A stretch of DNA of 64,000 nt from Streptomyces sp. NBC_01235 (GTDB lineage: Bacteria > Actinomycetota > Actinomycetes > Streptomycetales > Streptomycetaceae): the NCBI RefSeq assembly GCF_035989285.1, contig NZ_CP108513.1:6138001-6202000 (forward strand), given 5' to 3'. Positions 18,303-27,501 of this stretch are shown here, piece by piece (position 1 is the stretch's first letter; each line of letters begins with the position of its first letter). Position numbers and translations under genes: made by a program. The notes beneath the pieces are model-generated. The model did no database searches and was not told where the DNA came from. It saw only the letters and a list, made by a program, of their open reading frames with translations.

Positions 18303-19979
18303 TCAGGGCTTGCCGGGCTGCTTGCTCTTGGACGACTGGGGGGTCGTGGCGGGGGACGAGGAGGCGGAGGTGGACGGACTGGCCGAGGGGGAAGCGGTGC
18401 CCGTACCGGCGCCCGTGCCTCCTTCGCTGTCGGCCCGGCCGCCCTGCGAGTCGAGCACGCCTCCGCGGATGTCCTTGATGAACCAGCCCTGGGCCGTGTT
18501 CACCACGGTCATCCGGTAGGCGCGGCGCACCGTCTCGCCCTTCGGGTCGCCCCAGTCGACGACCACGCGCACCTCGACGGCCTGCCCCTCGGGGTAGGCG
18601 TACGGGTCGGTGTTCTGCACGTTCTTCGGGACGAGCGCGGTGACGTCGTTGATCGTCGGGGTCGTCAGCCGGCCGGCCAGGCCGGAGGTGGCCGCCTGCG
18701 AGGCGTCGGGGGTGGTGAAGCGGGCCATCGCGGTGGCGTCGGAGGCGCCCCAGGCCGCGAAGTATCCCGGCAGCACCTGCTGCTGGAGCTGCTGCCCCAG
18801 GGCGTCGTCCGCGACCTCGTTGTCCTGGTCGATCTCCGGCACGTCCGCGCGGCCGGGCAGCGGCATCTGGCCGACGTCGCCGGCGACGCGCATGCCCTCG
18901 CCGGTCGAGAGGTTCTTCACGTAGACGGGGACGGTGAGCGTGGTGAGCGTGCCGTCGTCGGTACGGACCTGGACCCCGATGTAGCGGCCGTGGTCGCCGT
19001 ACTCGGCAAGCTTCTCGGCGGTTCCGTCCCAGGTGGCGGACACGGCGGTGGAGGTGCCCTCGCCGCTCCAGCCGCACTCGGCGTCGACGCCGGAGGAGGC
19101 GTAGCGGGCGAGGTTCGCCCGGCGCGTCGACGCGGTCTCCGGGGAGAACGTCATGCACAGCAGGGCGTACTGCTCGGCGAAGGTCGCCGCCGCTTGCGTC
19201 GGGAAGTCGGTGAGGCGGTACTTGTCCACGTCGGCGGTGTCCAGCCCGGCGGTCTTGGGACCGGACGACTTGCCGACCACCAGTCCCATCACGCCGCAGG
19301 AGCCCAGCGCGAACACACAGGTGGTGATCAGCAGCGTGGCGCGGAGCGCGACGTGCGTGCGACGCCCTCCGGTGGAGATGCGACCACCGGGCTTCGGGAC
19401 GACGAAGTCGCGGTTGGGCTGGGGCTTGGCGGCGGGCTGGGCGGTGGCTGCGGCGCCGGCCGAGGCGGCGGTGTGGGCCGGGGCGGCCGCTCCTGCCGTG
19501 GGCCTGAGCGAGAGCGTCGGGGAAGCGGTGACGGGGGCCTGGGGCGCGGGCGTGGTGGCAGCCGGGGCAGTGTGCTGGGGAGTCGCGACCGGCGTGGGCG
19601 CTGCGGCCGTCGCCGTACCGCCCCTCTTGCGCTGCTCCTTCTCCGCCTTCTTCTGCTCGTACGCCGCCTTGCGTGCCGCCCGCTCGCGCTCGCGCTTCTC
19701 CTTCTTCGACTCGCCCTGGGGGCGCGTCTCACGCGGCGGCAGCGACGGTACGGCGGCCTGGCCGGCCCGGGGCGTGTTGCGCACCCAGGCGGCGGCGACC
19801 TGTGCGCGGGCCGCGTCGGTGGGGAGTTGCTGGGGCTGCGGCTGTTGCGGGGCAGGCGCCGGCTGCCCTTGCCCCTGCCACGCCTGTTGCTGTGGCTGCT
19901 GGGAAGGACCGAAGGACCCGGGCTGCCCGGAAGGCTGGCCTCCGCCGACCGCGCCAGCAGGGCTGTTGTGGTCTGTCAT
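18303..19979 (-). CDS. TcpC/VirB8-like conjugal transfer protein
   Basis: 558 residues from ATG 19979. The N-terminal 220 residues are Gln/Pro/Ala-rich and charged (cytoplasmic). One transmembrane helix follows (LRATLLITTCVFALGSCGVM), then two extracytoplasmic NTF2-like domains at about 260-390 and 400-530, and a Ser/Ala/Thr-rich tail. This is the TcpC arrangement of Gram-positive conjugation machines, the VirB8 counterpart that organises the channel. It is the first gene of the minus-strand operon and is divergent from the 20307 gene. The large plus-strand ORF over it is a shadow. Confidence 0.8.
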   Translation of the reverse strand: MTDHNSPAGAVGGGQPSGQPGSFGPSQQPQQQAWQGQGQPAPAPQQPQPQQLPTDAARAQVAAAWVRNTPRAGQAAVPSLPPRETRPQGESKKEKRERERAARKAAYEQKKAEKEQRKRGGTATAAAPTPVATPQHTAPAATTPAPQAPVTASPTLSLRPTAGAAAPAHTAASAGAAATAQPAAKPQPNRDFVVPKPGGRISTGGRRTHVALRATLLITTCVFALGSCGVMGLVVGKSSGPKTAGLDTADVDKYRLTDFPTQAAATFAEQYALLCMTFSPETASTRRANLARYASSGVDAECGWSGEGTSTAVSATWDGTAEKLAEYGDHGRYIGVQVRTDDGTLTTLTVPVYVKNLSTGEGMRVAGDVGQMPLPGRADVPEIDQDNEVADDALGQQLQQQVLPGYFAAWGASDATAMARFTTPDASQAATSGLAGRLTTPTINDVTALVPKNVQNTDPYAYPEGQAVEVRVVVDWGDPKGETVRRAYRMTVVNTAQGWFIKDIRGGVLDSQGGRADSEGGTGAGTGTASPSASPSTSASSSPATTPQSSKSKQPGKP

Positions 19980-20107
19980 CGAGTCGGTTACTCCAGCGAG
20001 TCGGTTCCCCGTCCGCCTGGGCGGGTTCACGACCGCACCGCACGACGGGCCCTGGCCCCAGCCAGGTGCGCTGGCAGTGTGACAAAGACCCGTCACGGGA
20101 CCGGTGT

Positions 20108-20170
20108 CGCTTTCCTCGCCGGGAGACGGGGAATTCCCGGCAGGCGTCCGCCGGGAAAGCTGCCGGGAAA
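20108..20170. promoter_or_regulatory. Repeated GCCGGGAA elements in the divergent T4SS promoter region
   Basis: The 327-bp gap between the two divergent operons contains CGCTTTCCTCGCCGGGA (20108-20124), a perfect inverted repeat TTCCCGGC-N8-GCCGGGAA (20134-20157) and a further GCCGGGAA at 20162-20169. The 17-base motif recurs exactly at 21333-21349. A binding site for an operon-specific regulator is likely. No convincing -35/-10 pair was picked out in this GC-rich stretch. Confidence 0.45.
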
Positions 20171-20306
20171 AGTGGCAGGGACATGTCGGGAAGCGGTGTC
20201 GTCGCTCCGGCCGCCCGCGGACCACAATGCGCGGGGCAGGCCTGCCCGGCGTACCGACGTACCCGGCACCACCCCTGGACCCGACGGACCCGGCGAAGGA
20301 CGAGAG

Positions 20307-20849
20307 TTGAGCGACCACTACGGACACGCGCAGCAGCCCGACCCCCGTGTCCTGGGCGTGCCCCAGCAGGCGCCGACGGATGGCCAGGCACAGCCGTCGG
20401 CCCCGCAGGTTCCCCAGGCCCCGCAGGTTCCCCAGATCCCCCAGGCCCCGCAGGTCTTCCAGTCCGAGCGCGCCTGGGTCGACGGCTACGAACCCGGCAA
20501 CCCGTGGCAGGCCCGCCTGTGCGTGGAGACGCCGTACGGGACCTTCGCCTATCCGCTCACCCCGAACACGATTCCCGAACTCCTCGAGCAGATGGTCCTG
20601 GTGGCCCAGGAGCAGCAGGGACTGCCGGTCGGCATCGACGACGACGATTCCCCGCCGCAGCCGGCCGACGGCGAGGAGGACGGCGAGGAGCAGCAGGGCG
20701 TGGGTGCGCGGCTCCAGGGCGGCCGTGCCGCGCGGGTGACCGGCTGGGCCGTCGTCCACGACCTGTGGGAACGCGAGGATCCGACGGCGCGGATCGTGAT
20801 GGGCGCGGTGGTCGTGGCACTGCTGGTGCTCGGCATCTTTCTGACCTGA
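20307..20849 (+). CDS. Tail-anchored protein with Pro-Gln repeats
   Basis: 180 residues from a TTG at 20307, with AAGGA 6 nt upstream; no ATG or GTG in frame is better placed. Residues 25-55 carry short PQVPQ/PQAPQ repeats. A soluble region follows (DGYEPGNPWQARLCVETP, then YPLTPNTIPELLEQM), then an acidic linker, and a single C-terminal helix (IVMGAVVVALLVLGIFL) ends the protein, which would place it in the cytoplasm with a membrane anchor. It is the first gene of the plus-strand T4SS-like operon. Family not recognised. Confidence 0.65.
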   Translation: MSDHYGHAQQPDPRVLGVPQQAPTDGQAQPSAPQVPQAPQVPQIPQAPQVFQSERAWVDGYEPGNPWQARLCVETPYGTFAYPLTPNTIPELLEQMVLVAQEQQGLPVGIDDDDSPPQPADGEEDGEEQQGVGARLQGGRAARVTGWAVVHDLWEREDPTARIVMGAVVVALLVLGIFLT

Positions 20850-20879
20850 TCACCCGATACCTGACCGATGGGGGCACCG

Positions 20880-21242
20880 ATGCCTGGCACCGAAGAGGTC
20901 TCCGAGGAGCCGGAGTTCTACTTCGCGGACGTCTTCGTCTTCGTCTCCGACTACCTCGCCCAGATGATCCGGCGCCGGGTCAACGGCACGTCGGCCACCT
21001 GGTGTCCGCGGTGGTGGGAACATCCCGAGGCCGGCGCCCGGCTGTCCGCGCTCTGGCTGGCCTGGGAACACCTGCGCCAGGACCCGGCGCTCGGCATGTC
21101 GACCTGGTGGCTGCACCACGCCGACCCGCATCTGCGGGTTCTGATGGACGCCGACTCGGGCCCGTTCGCGGCCTGTTCGCCCAAGGACGGCCACACGGCG
21201 TACCCGTTCGACCCGCTGCCGGTGGATCCGCGACCGGAGTGA
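20880..21242 (+). CDS. DUF4913 family protein
   Basis: 120 residues from ATG 20880, which has GGGGG 5 nt upstream; an in-frame ATG at 20868 lacks a ribosome site. DUF4913 motifs are present: an FVSDYLAQMIRR helix, TWCPRWWEHPEA, RLSALWLAWEHLR and WWLHHADPHLRVL. The family is small, soluble and actinobacterial, and commonly sits in mobile or conjugation-type clusters. Its biochemical role is unknown. Confidence 0.8.
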   Translation: MPGTEEVSEEPEFYFADVFVFVSDYLAQMIRRRVNGTSATWCPRWWEHPEAGARLSALWLAWEHLRQDPALGMSTWWLHHADPHLRVLMDADSGPFAACSPKDGHTAYPFDPLPVDPRPE

Positions 21243-21332
21243 CCGCGGCCCCCGGCCGAGCGCGACCGGGGCACATCCCTTCACCGTCGTCCTCTCCCGA
21301 TGTCCCGCCCGCCTTTCCCGAGTGCCCGGCGC

Positions 21333-21349
21333 CGCTTTCCTCGCCGGGA
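21333..21349. promoter_or_regulatory. Second copy of the 17-bp CGCTTTCCTCGCCGGGA element
   Basis: This is an exact copy of the motif at 20108-20124. It lies 86 bases before the GTG of the next gene, inside a 192-bp gap that breaks the plus-strand operon. It probably marks a second promoter controlled by the same factor. Confidence 0.45.
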
Positions 21350-21434
21350 ATCCCCGCAACCCCCCTCGCCCGCCGCCACCTACCGTGTCCCGGTCACCCG
21401 CCGTACCGGATCAGCACAAGGGAGGCGCGGGAAC

Positions 21435-22103
21435 GTGGATGTGCCTGAGGAGGGCAAGCGCTCGGGGCTGCTCGCCCTGGCGGTGCTCGGTGTTCTGCTG
21501 GTCGCCGTGCTCACGGTGTTCACCGTCTTCGACGGGGACGAGGGCAGTGGCGGCGGCGGTGCGGCGACTCCCGCCGCGACGGCCGGGGGGCAGGACGCCG
21601 CGAACTCGGCCACGGGATCCGGCGGCAGCCAGGCACCGAGTGGCGGCGCCACCCCCATCGTCGCGCTCACCGAGGTGGCCGCGGCGCACGAGGTCATGGC
21701 GAAGTACATGGCCGGTCTCAGCACGTACGACCACACCAGCAAGTCGGCGGCCTGGAGCGCCCCGCTGCTGCGACTGACCACCGGCGACACGCAGATGGAG
21801 CAGGTGACCGCCCTCCCCACCGGCAAGGAGTGGGCCCGGTGCGAGGCCGACCAGTGCTCCTCGACGGGCACGGCGACCGTCGTACGGGACGCGATGATCT
21901 CGGACGACCTGGTGCGTGACAGCGGCCGTTCGATCTCCAGCGTCGTGAACGTGACCGCCGCGCGGACCGCGGACGGCAAGACCGTCACGGAGTCCAACAA
22001 GTGGCTGGTGACCGTCAAGGAGGAGAGCGGCGCGTGGGTCGTCTCCGGCTTCGACATCTTCGGTCTCGGCGACGTGGGCGCCTCTGACGAATCGGGGGAG
22101 TGA
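21435..22103 (+). CDS. Membrane-anchored extracytoplasmic protein, NTF2-like
   Basis: 222 residues from a GTG at 21435, with GGAGG 9 nt upstream. One N-terminal helix (LLALAVLGVLLVAVLTVF) is followed by a Gly/Ala/Ser linker and a domain of about 130 residues with the helix-then-strands pattern of NTF2-like folds (VAAAHEVMAKYMAGLSTYD, then SSVVNVTAARTADGK, KWLVTVKEESGAWVVSGFD). Two Cys (CEADQC) may form a disulfide. This looks like a second, shorter VirB8-type subunit next to the cell-wall hydrolase. Confidence 0.65.
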   Translation: MDVPEEGKRSGLLALAVLGVLLVAVLTVFTVFDGDEGSGGGGAATPAATAGGQDAANSATGSGGSQAPSGGATPIVALTEVAAAHEVMAKYMAGLSTYDHTSKSAAWSAPLLRLTTGDTQMEQVTALPTGKEWARCEADQCSSTGTATVVRDAMISDDLVRDSGRSISSVVNVTAARTADGKTVTESNKWLVTVKEESGAWVVSGFDIFGLGDVGASDESGE

Positions 22104-22109
22104 GCCGGC

Positions 22110-24218
22110 ATGGTGGCACCCGCCGTACTGGCGGCCGCGCAGAAGGCCGCGAAGGTCGCCAAGACCGCCAAGAAGGCCCGTCAGGCCGCGTCCGGGGGAG
22201 GCGGTCAGGGCGGCGGCAAGGACAAGGACAAGGACAAGAGCAACCTCAAGCTCTGGCTCATCCTCGGCGGCAGCGGCGGACTGCTGACCTTCGGCGGCAT
22301 ATCCCTGGTGACCATCATCCTCATGGGCATGATCGGCGGGACGGGCAACGGCGCGGTCGCGGCCGCCTGTGGCGACTACGCCGACAACGCCAGCGCCGGC
22401 AACACCGGTGACGCCGCGGCCACCAACCCGATCCTGCCGGCCGGCAAGATGTACATGCCGAGCGAGACCGCGCGCAACGAGATACCGCCGAAGATGATCC
22501 TCGCCGCGATGCGCGCCGCCGCCCGCTACGACGGCCTCGACTGGGGGCTCATCGCCGGGCAGATGTACCAGGAGACCAAGTTCGGCCAGGACCAGTCGGC
22601 CGCGCCCGGCGGCAAGAACTCCCTCGGCTACATGGGCATCCTGCAGTTCGGCACCCCCGCCTGGAAGGACTACGGCGCCGACGGCAACGGCGACGGCAAG
22701 AAGGACCTCTACAACATCGACGACGCCGCCTGGGCCGCCGCCAACTTCCTGCACGCCCAGAAGGCGGAGACCGCTCCCTTCAAGGCGCTCCAGACCTACT
22801 CCGGCTCCACGGCCTCCAACACGATCTACCCGCGCGTCGTCATCACCCAGGCCACCCGCTACCACGGGGTGCTCACGGGCGATCAGGAGCTCATCAAGCG
22901 CTGGTACGCGCATCTGAAGGAGACCGTCGAGAAGAACCCCGACTTCCCCACGCTCGGGAAGCAGTCGGACATCCCGGAGCCGGTCGGCAACAACGCCCAG
23001 CCCAGTTCCGCCCTCAGCATCGCGGCGACCTCGCCCCGCTCGTGGTCCACCCCGGCGCTGGACGCGGGCGACGAGGCGTCGTCCACCACGGCCATGGCAC
23101 CGGCCGCGTACACCACGAGCACCTTCGACACGACCGGCGTCACCACCGTCGCCTTCCCCGCGGCCAAGCAGCCCACCGGCGGCGCCGGCTGGCAGTGGCC
23201 CCTGAAGGAGGGCACCTACACCCTCGGCACCAAGTACCACGAGAACGGCAGCATGTGGAGCCTCGGCTACCACACCGGCCTCGACCTCGTGGCGACCTCC
23301 GGCACCCCGATCTACGCCCCGGCCGACGGCAAGATCGTCCACGCGGGCCCCGGCGGCTCGTACGGCAACGAGACGGAGATCCAGCACGCCGACGGCGTCA
23401 TCACGCTCTACGCCCACCAGACCTCGATCAAGGTGTCCGTCGGACAGACCGTCAAGCGCGGCGACCAGATCGGCACGGTCGGCGCGACCGGCAACGTCAC
23501 CGGACCCCACCTGCACTGGGAGGTGCGGATCCCCGGGGTCGACAACCCGTTCGTCGCCGGCCAGGACTCGGGTCCCGGCATGGTCGACCCCCAGGAGTGG
23601 ATGAAGGGCCGGATCACCGCCAACCCGGACTACGGCACCGTCCCGGGCTCCAGCGACAAGGGCAAGGACGCCCAGTACGCCGACTGCGCGCAGGAGAACG
23701 GCAGCGCGGCCGTCGCGCCCGACGGCGCCGGCGCCTCCGGTGTCATCCCCGACGCCGACGACCCCGTGATCCGTGCGGTCCTCGGCTGGGCCCAGCGCGG
23801 CATCGGCGTCCCCTACGTGTTCGGCGCCCCGCGGCTGCAAGGCCAGAGCCCCACCAGCTTCGACTGCTCCAGCTTCACGCAGTGGGCCTACTACATGGCC
23901 AGCGGCGGGAAGATCAACATCGGCACGACCACGTACACCCAGGAGCCCTACCTCAAGAAGTACGAGGTCCCGCTCTCCGAGGCCCAGCCCGGCGACGTCA
24001 TCTTCTTCCGGCCGGAGGGCAACGGCCACTCCGGTCACGTGGGCCTGGTCTGGGACCCCAAGGGCCACAAGATCATCCATGCTCCGCGTCCGGGCAAGAC
24101 GGTCGAGTTCAGCAAGTGGGACTACCAGGACGAGATCACCGGCGTCTACCGCGTCCCGATCCCTCAGGGCACGGACCCGGTCGAGGGCAACGGCACGGGT
24201 CAAGAGAAGGGCGCCTGA
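22110..24218 (+). CDS. Triple-domain cell-wall hydrolase (transglycosylase, M23, NlpC/P60)
   Basis: 702 residues. A basic N-terminus and one membrane helix (LTFGGISLVTIILMGMIGG) are followed by three catalytic modules. Residues about 125-280 are a lytic-transglycosylase-like domain (GLIAGQMYQETKFGQD, with a candidate Glu). Residues about 360-490 are an M23 metallopeptidase (GYHTGLDLVAT and GPHLHWEVRIPG, the HxxxD and HxH zinc ligands). Residues about 555-685 are NlpC/P60 (FDCSSFTQWAYY, GHVGLVWD, HAPRPG). VirB1/CwlT-type proteins usually have two domains; a third is unusual. It opens peptidoglycan for the secretion channel. Confidence 0.9.
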   Translation: MVAPAVLAAAQKAAKVAKTAKKARQAASGGGGQGGGKDKDKDKSNLKLWLILGGSGGLLTFGGISLVTIILMGMIGGTGNGAVAAACGDYADNASAGNTGDAAATNPILPAGKMYMPSETARNEIPPKMILAAMRAAARYDGLDWGLIAGQMYQETKFGQDQSAAPGGKNSLGYMGILQFGTPAWKDYGADGNGDGKKDLYNIDDAAWAAANFLHAQKAETAPFKALQTYSGSTASNTIYPRVVITQATRYHGVLTGDQELIKRWYAHLKETVEKNPDFPTLGKQSDIPEPVGNNAQPSSALSIAATSPRSWSTPALDAGDEASSTTAMAPAAYTTSTFDTTGVTTVAFPAAKQPTGGAGWQWPLKEGTYTLGTKYHENGSMWSLGYHTGLDLVATSGTPIYAPADGKIVHAGPGGSYGNETEIQHADGVITLYAHQTSIKVSVGQTVKRGDQIGTVGATGNVTGPHLHWEVRIPGVDNPFVAGQDSGPGMVDPQEWMKGRITANPDYGTVPGSSDKGKDAQYADCAQENGSAAVAPDGAGASGVIPDADDPVIRAVLGWAQRGIGVPYVFGAPRLQGQSPTSFDCSSFTQWAYYMASGGKINIGTTTYTQEPYLKKYEVPLSEAQPGDVIFFRPEGNGHSGHVGLVWDPKGHKIIHAPRPGKTVEFSKWDYQDEITGVYRVPIPQGTDPVEGNGTGQEKGA

Positions 24219-24222
24219 GGCG

Positions 24223-25611
24223 GTGGCGACCCCGCGACACTTCCTGCCGGCCTGCGCCGCCGGGACCGTCATGTCCCTGGGACTCCTCACCGGCTGCGGA
24301 GGCGGTGACGGTCCGGCGGACCCGGAGGCGACCGGCCAGGCCCGACCCCGGGCGTCGGCCTCCACGGCCCCACAGGCGCGCTACCCGGGAGAACCGATCC
24401 CCGGCCTCGCCACGAAGCCCGCGTGGAGCCTCGCCCCGCGGAGCGACGCGGTCCGGCGATGCGGCGGCGACGCAGCCCTGCCCGCCGAGAAGCAGAACGA
24501 GACCGGCCGCTGCGCCGTCGGCGACGCCTTCCTCCTCGTCGAGGACCTGTCCGCTCCGGTGGCCGTCGGCGAGACGCAGCCGCAGACCACCCGCTTCCTC
24601 GCCCACCTCTACGACGCGGCCACCGGCAAGGAACGCAGGTCCTTCACGGTCACCTGCACCTATGACCCGTCCGGCGGCGACGCCCCGCAACCCGCCACGC
24701 GGGTCCAGGTGGGCACCTGGCGGGACGGCTCGCCGGCCGTCCTGATCCGCGACTGCGAGAACACCGAGGCGGGCGGCCCGGACAAGGCCGCCGCCACGAC
24801 CGTCTACACCATGTACGCGCCGAGCGGCACGAAGCTCGGCAGCTCCGCCTACGCCGGCGAGGACCACGCCGGACTGCCGGTCGTGCGAGGACATGTGTTG
24901 CTGCCCGGCGACGCCCACGAGGCTCGCACCCTCGCCCCGATCGGCGGCGGCCAGAACCTCGTCCTGCCCGCCGGGGCCGAACCGCTCGACACCGGCCGGG
25001 GATACGCGACCCGGGGCACCGGCGTGAACGAGCCGCTGTCCGTGATCGACCAGGGCACCGGCAGAACGCTGTGGACCACGACGGACCTCACCCCGCCCGA
25101 CGGCGTGGCCGAGCAGAACCAGAACGGCGAGGAACCCGACGCCGGCCTCTACCCCCTGCACGGTGACCGGGCGATCCTCGTCTGGTCGGCGAGCGGCTCC
25201 GATGACGCGGTGCTCACCACCGTCGACCTGCGCACCGGCGCCACCCTGGCCGTGGGCCCGCGCACCAGGCTCAAGCAGTTCACCCAGGACGCCGGCCCCG
25301 TCGTCTCGCCGGACGGAGAGACGGCCGTCGTCAACTTCGCCGAGGGCGCGGTGGCGTGGGACACACGGACCGGCGCCGAGCTGTGGCGGCAGGACGCCGA
25401 CGGCAAGGACGTCCGGCCGCGGACGGTGACACCCGGCGGCGTCCTGTACGCGGAGCTCGACCAGGAGGATGCCGCCCTGGCGATGCGGACCGGGAAACCG
25501 CTCGGCCCGCTTCCCCAGGACGTGGACGTCCCCCTGGAGTTCACCGGTAACGGCTACACGCTCGTCACCGCCGGCGAAGCGCTCTTCGCCTTCGCGGCGA
25601 CGAAGACCTGA
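24223..25611 (+). CDS. Lipoprotein with beta-propeller-like repeats
   Basis: 462 residues from a GTG at 24223, 4 bp after the hydrolase stop. A type II signal peptide carries the lipobox LTGC. The mature part has repeated strands of the quinoprotein/WD type (LSVIDQGTGRTLWTTTDL; TVDLRTGATLAVGPR; AVAWDTRTGAELWRQD), which suggests a PQQ-like beta-propeller of six or more blades outside the membrane. Such propellers usually act as assembly scaffolds. It is encoded between the hydrolase and the coupling protein. Confidence 0.75.
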   Translation: MATPRHFLPACAAGTVMSLGLLTGCGGGDGPADPEATGQARPRASASTAPQARYPGEPIPGLATKPAWSLAPRSDAVRRCGGDAALPAEKQNETGRCAVGDAFLLVEDLSAPVAVGETQPQTTRFLAHLYDAATGKERRSFTVTCTYDPSGGDAPQPATRVQVGTWRDGSPAVLIRDCENTEAGGPDKAAATTVYTMYAPSGTKLGSSAYAGEDHAGLPVVRGHVLLPGDAHEARTLAPIGGGQNLVLPAGAEPLDTGRGYATRGTGVNEPLSVIDQGTGRTLWTTTDLTPPDGVAEQNQNGEEPDAGLYPLHGDRAILVWSASGSDDAVLTTVDLRTGATLAVGPRTRLKQFTQDAGPVVSPDGETAVVNFAEGAVAWDTRTGAELWRQDADGKDVRPRTVTPGGVLYAELDQEDAALAMRTGKPLGPLPQDVDVPLEFTGNGYTLVTAGEALFAFAATKT

Positions 25612-25685
25612 CCCGACCCACCGAACCCTTCGGAATTCGACCCCCCCCAGCAAGTCTCAGAAGTCCAGAAAGGACGGACCCGCGG

Positions 25686-27416
25686 GTGACCGCAGAACAG
25701 CAGAAGAAGCCCCGCGCCGAGGACGACTGGACCTTCGAGATCGTCATCGCCGTCGCGGTCGTGCTCCTCGTCGGCGCCGGTGCCTGGCTGGCGGCGAAGA
25801 TCGGGGCCGGGTACGCCGACGAGCCCGCGCCGGCCTCCAATCCGCTGACGTTCCTCGTCGAGGTGATCAAGGGCGACTACAGCTGGCCGGGATCGGCGGC
25901 CAGTGCCGTCGCGGCCGGGGAGGCGGTGGTGGTCGGGATCCTCGGCCTGGCCGCCTACCGGGTGCGGGAGCGGCTGCGGAACAAGCCCAAGGTGGACGGC
26001 GCCGCCAAGCATCTCGCGCAGGGCGAGGAGCTCGGCAAGCTGACCATGAAGGGCGCCGCCGCCACCGCCGAGCGCCTGGGCGTGCAGTCGAGCACGCCCG
26101 GCGTGTTCATCGGACGGTCCGTCAAGGGGCGCCAGCCGCTGTACGGGTCGTACGAGGACATGCACGTCGACATCTGGGGTCCGCGGACCGGTAAGACGAC
26201 CCGGCGTGCCATCCCGGCCATCCTCGACGGGCCCGGCGCCGTCCTCGTCACCTCCAACAAGCGGGACATCGTGGACGCGACCCGGGGGCCGCGGACCGCG
26301 CGCGGGCCGGTGTGGGTGTTCGACCCGCAGCAGGTCGCGCAGGAGGAGCCGAGCTGGTGGTGGAACCCGCTGTCGTACGTCACCGACGTCGCCAAGGCCC
26401 GCAAGATGGCCGACCACTTCGCCAGCGGCTCGCGTGACGCGGGCGCCTCCACCGACGCCTTCTTCGACCCGGCCGGCCAGGACCTGCTCGCCAACCTGCT
26501 GCTCGCCGCCGCCTGCGCCAAGGCGCCGATCACCCAGATCTACACCTGGCTGTCCAACCCCAAGGACGACGCCCCGGAGCGGATCCTGCGCGGCGCCGGA
26601 CACGCCATGTCCGCCGACGGGCTGTCCGGTGTCATCAACGCCCCCGACAAGCAGCGCAGCGGCATCTACGGCGTTGCCCAGCAGATGGCGTCCTGCCTGG
26701 TCAATCCCGAGGTCAACCGGTGGGTCACCCCGCCCGCCGACGAGTACGCGGGGGAGTTCGACCCGCACGAGTTCGTCCGCGGCGGCGGCACCCTGTACTC
26801 GCTGAGCCGGGAGGGGCGCGACTCCGCCGGGCCGCTCGTGACCGCGCTCACCGTCGCCGTCGTCGAGGCCGCCGAGGAGTACGCCACCACCCAGCGCGGC
26901 GGCCGGCTGCCCCTGCCCCTCGTCGGCGTCCTCGACGAGGCGGCCAACGTCTGCCGCTGGCGTTCCCTGCCCGACCTGTACTCCCACTACGGCTCGCGCG
27001 GCATCATCCTGATGACGATTCTGCAGTCCTGGGCGCAGGGCATCGAGGTGTGGGGCGAGCGCGGCATGGAGAAGCTGTGGTCCGCCGCGAACGTCCGCGT
27101 GTACGGCGGCGGCGTCTCCGACACCCGCTTCCTGGGCGACCTGAGCGAACTGGCCGGCGAGTTCGAGCTGCGTGAGTACCAGACCAGCCGGGAGTCGGAG
27201 TTCGGCGGCTGGTCCGGCAACCGCGCGATCAGCGAGTCCACGCGCCGCGAACGCGTCCTTCAGGTCTCCGACCTCGGCGCCATGCCCCCCGGCCGGGCCC
27301 TCGTCCTCGCCTCCGGCACCAAGCCGGTGCTGGTCGAGACGGTCCCGTGGTGGGAGGGCGCGTACGCCGCCGAGGTCCAGGCGTCGCTGAAGAAGTACGA
27401 CCCCGGGGCGCGTTGA
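25686..27416 (+). CDS. VirD4/TraG-type coupling ATPase
   Basis: 576 residues from a GTG at 25686. Two N-terminal membrane helices (VIAVAVVLLVGAGAWLA; VVVGILGLAAYRV) precede the cytoplasmic ATPase, with Walker A GPRTGKTT near residues 165-172 and Walker B VGVLDEA with Asp/Glu near 416-417. The C-terminal TraG/TraD helical part follows (SHYGSRGIILMTILQSWAQG). Coupling proteins deliver substrate to the VirB4 machine. Length is normal and no frameshift is seen. Last gene of the plus-strand operon. Confidence 0.9.
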   Translation: MTAEQQKKPRAEDDWTFEIVIAVAVVLLVGAGAWLAAKIGAGYADEPAPASNPLTFLVEVIKGDYSWPGSAASAVAAGEAVVVGILGLAAYRVRERLRNKPKVDGAAKHLAQGEELGKLTMKGAAATAERLGVQSSTPGVFIGRSVKGRQPLYGSYEDMHVDIWGPRTGKTTRRAIPAILDGPGAVLVTSNKRDIVDATRGPRTARGPVWVFDPQQVAQEEPSWWWNPLSYVTDVAKARKMADHFASGSRDAGASTDAFFDPAGQDLLANLLLAAACAKAPITQIYTWLSNPKDDAPERILRGAGHAMSADGLSGVINAPDKQRSGIYGVAQQMASCLVNPEVNRWVTPPADEYAGEFDPHEFVRGGGTLYSLSREGRDSAGPLVTALTVAVVEAAEEYATTQRGGRLPLPLVGVLDEAANVCRWRSLPDLYSHYGSRGIILMTILQSWAQGIEVWGERGMEKLWSAANVRVYGGGVSDTRFLGDLSELAGEFELREYQTSRESEFGGWSGNRAISESTRRERVLQVSDLGAMPPGRALVLASGTKPVLVETVPWWEGAYAAEVQASLKKYDPGAR

Positions 27417-27447
27417 GCCGACGGCGGCAGAGAGAAGAGAAGAGACA

Positions 27448-27487
27448 GGGGAGGGGCTCGGAGGTGGATACCTCCGAGCCCCTCCCC
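27448..27487. terminator. Bidirectional hairpin terminator, end of T4SS-like operon
   Basis: A perfect 18-bp inverted repeat (GGGGAGGGGCTCGGAGGT and its complement) has a 4-base loop. It separates the coupling-protein gene from the convergent surface-protein gene and can serve both. Confidence 0.9.
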
Positions 27488-27501
27488 TTCTCCGTCGGTG
27501 A

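Noticed and set aside
18282..20306. Plus-strand extension of the 20307 gene
   Set aside because: Antisense to the TcpC-like gene; the TTG at 20307 with AAGGA explains the start.
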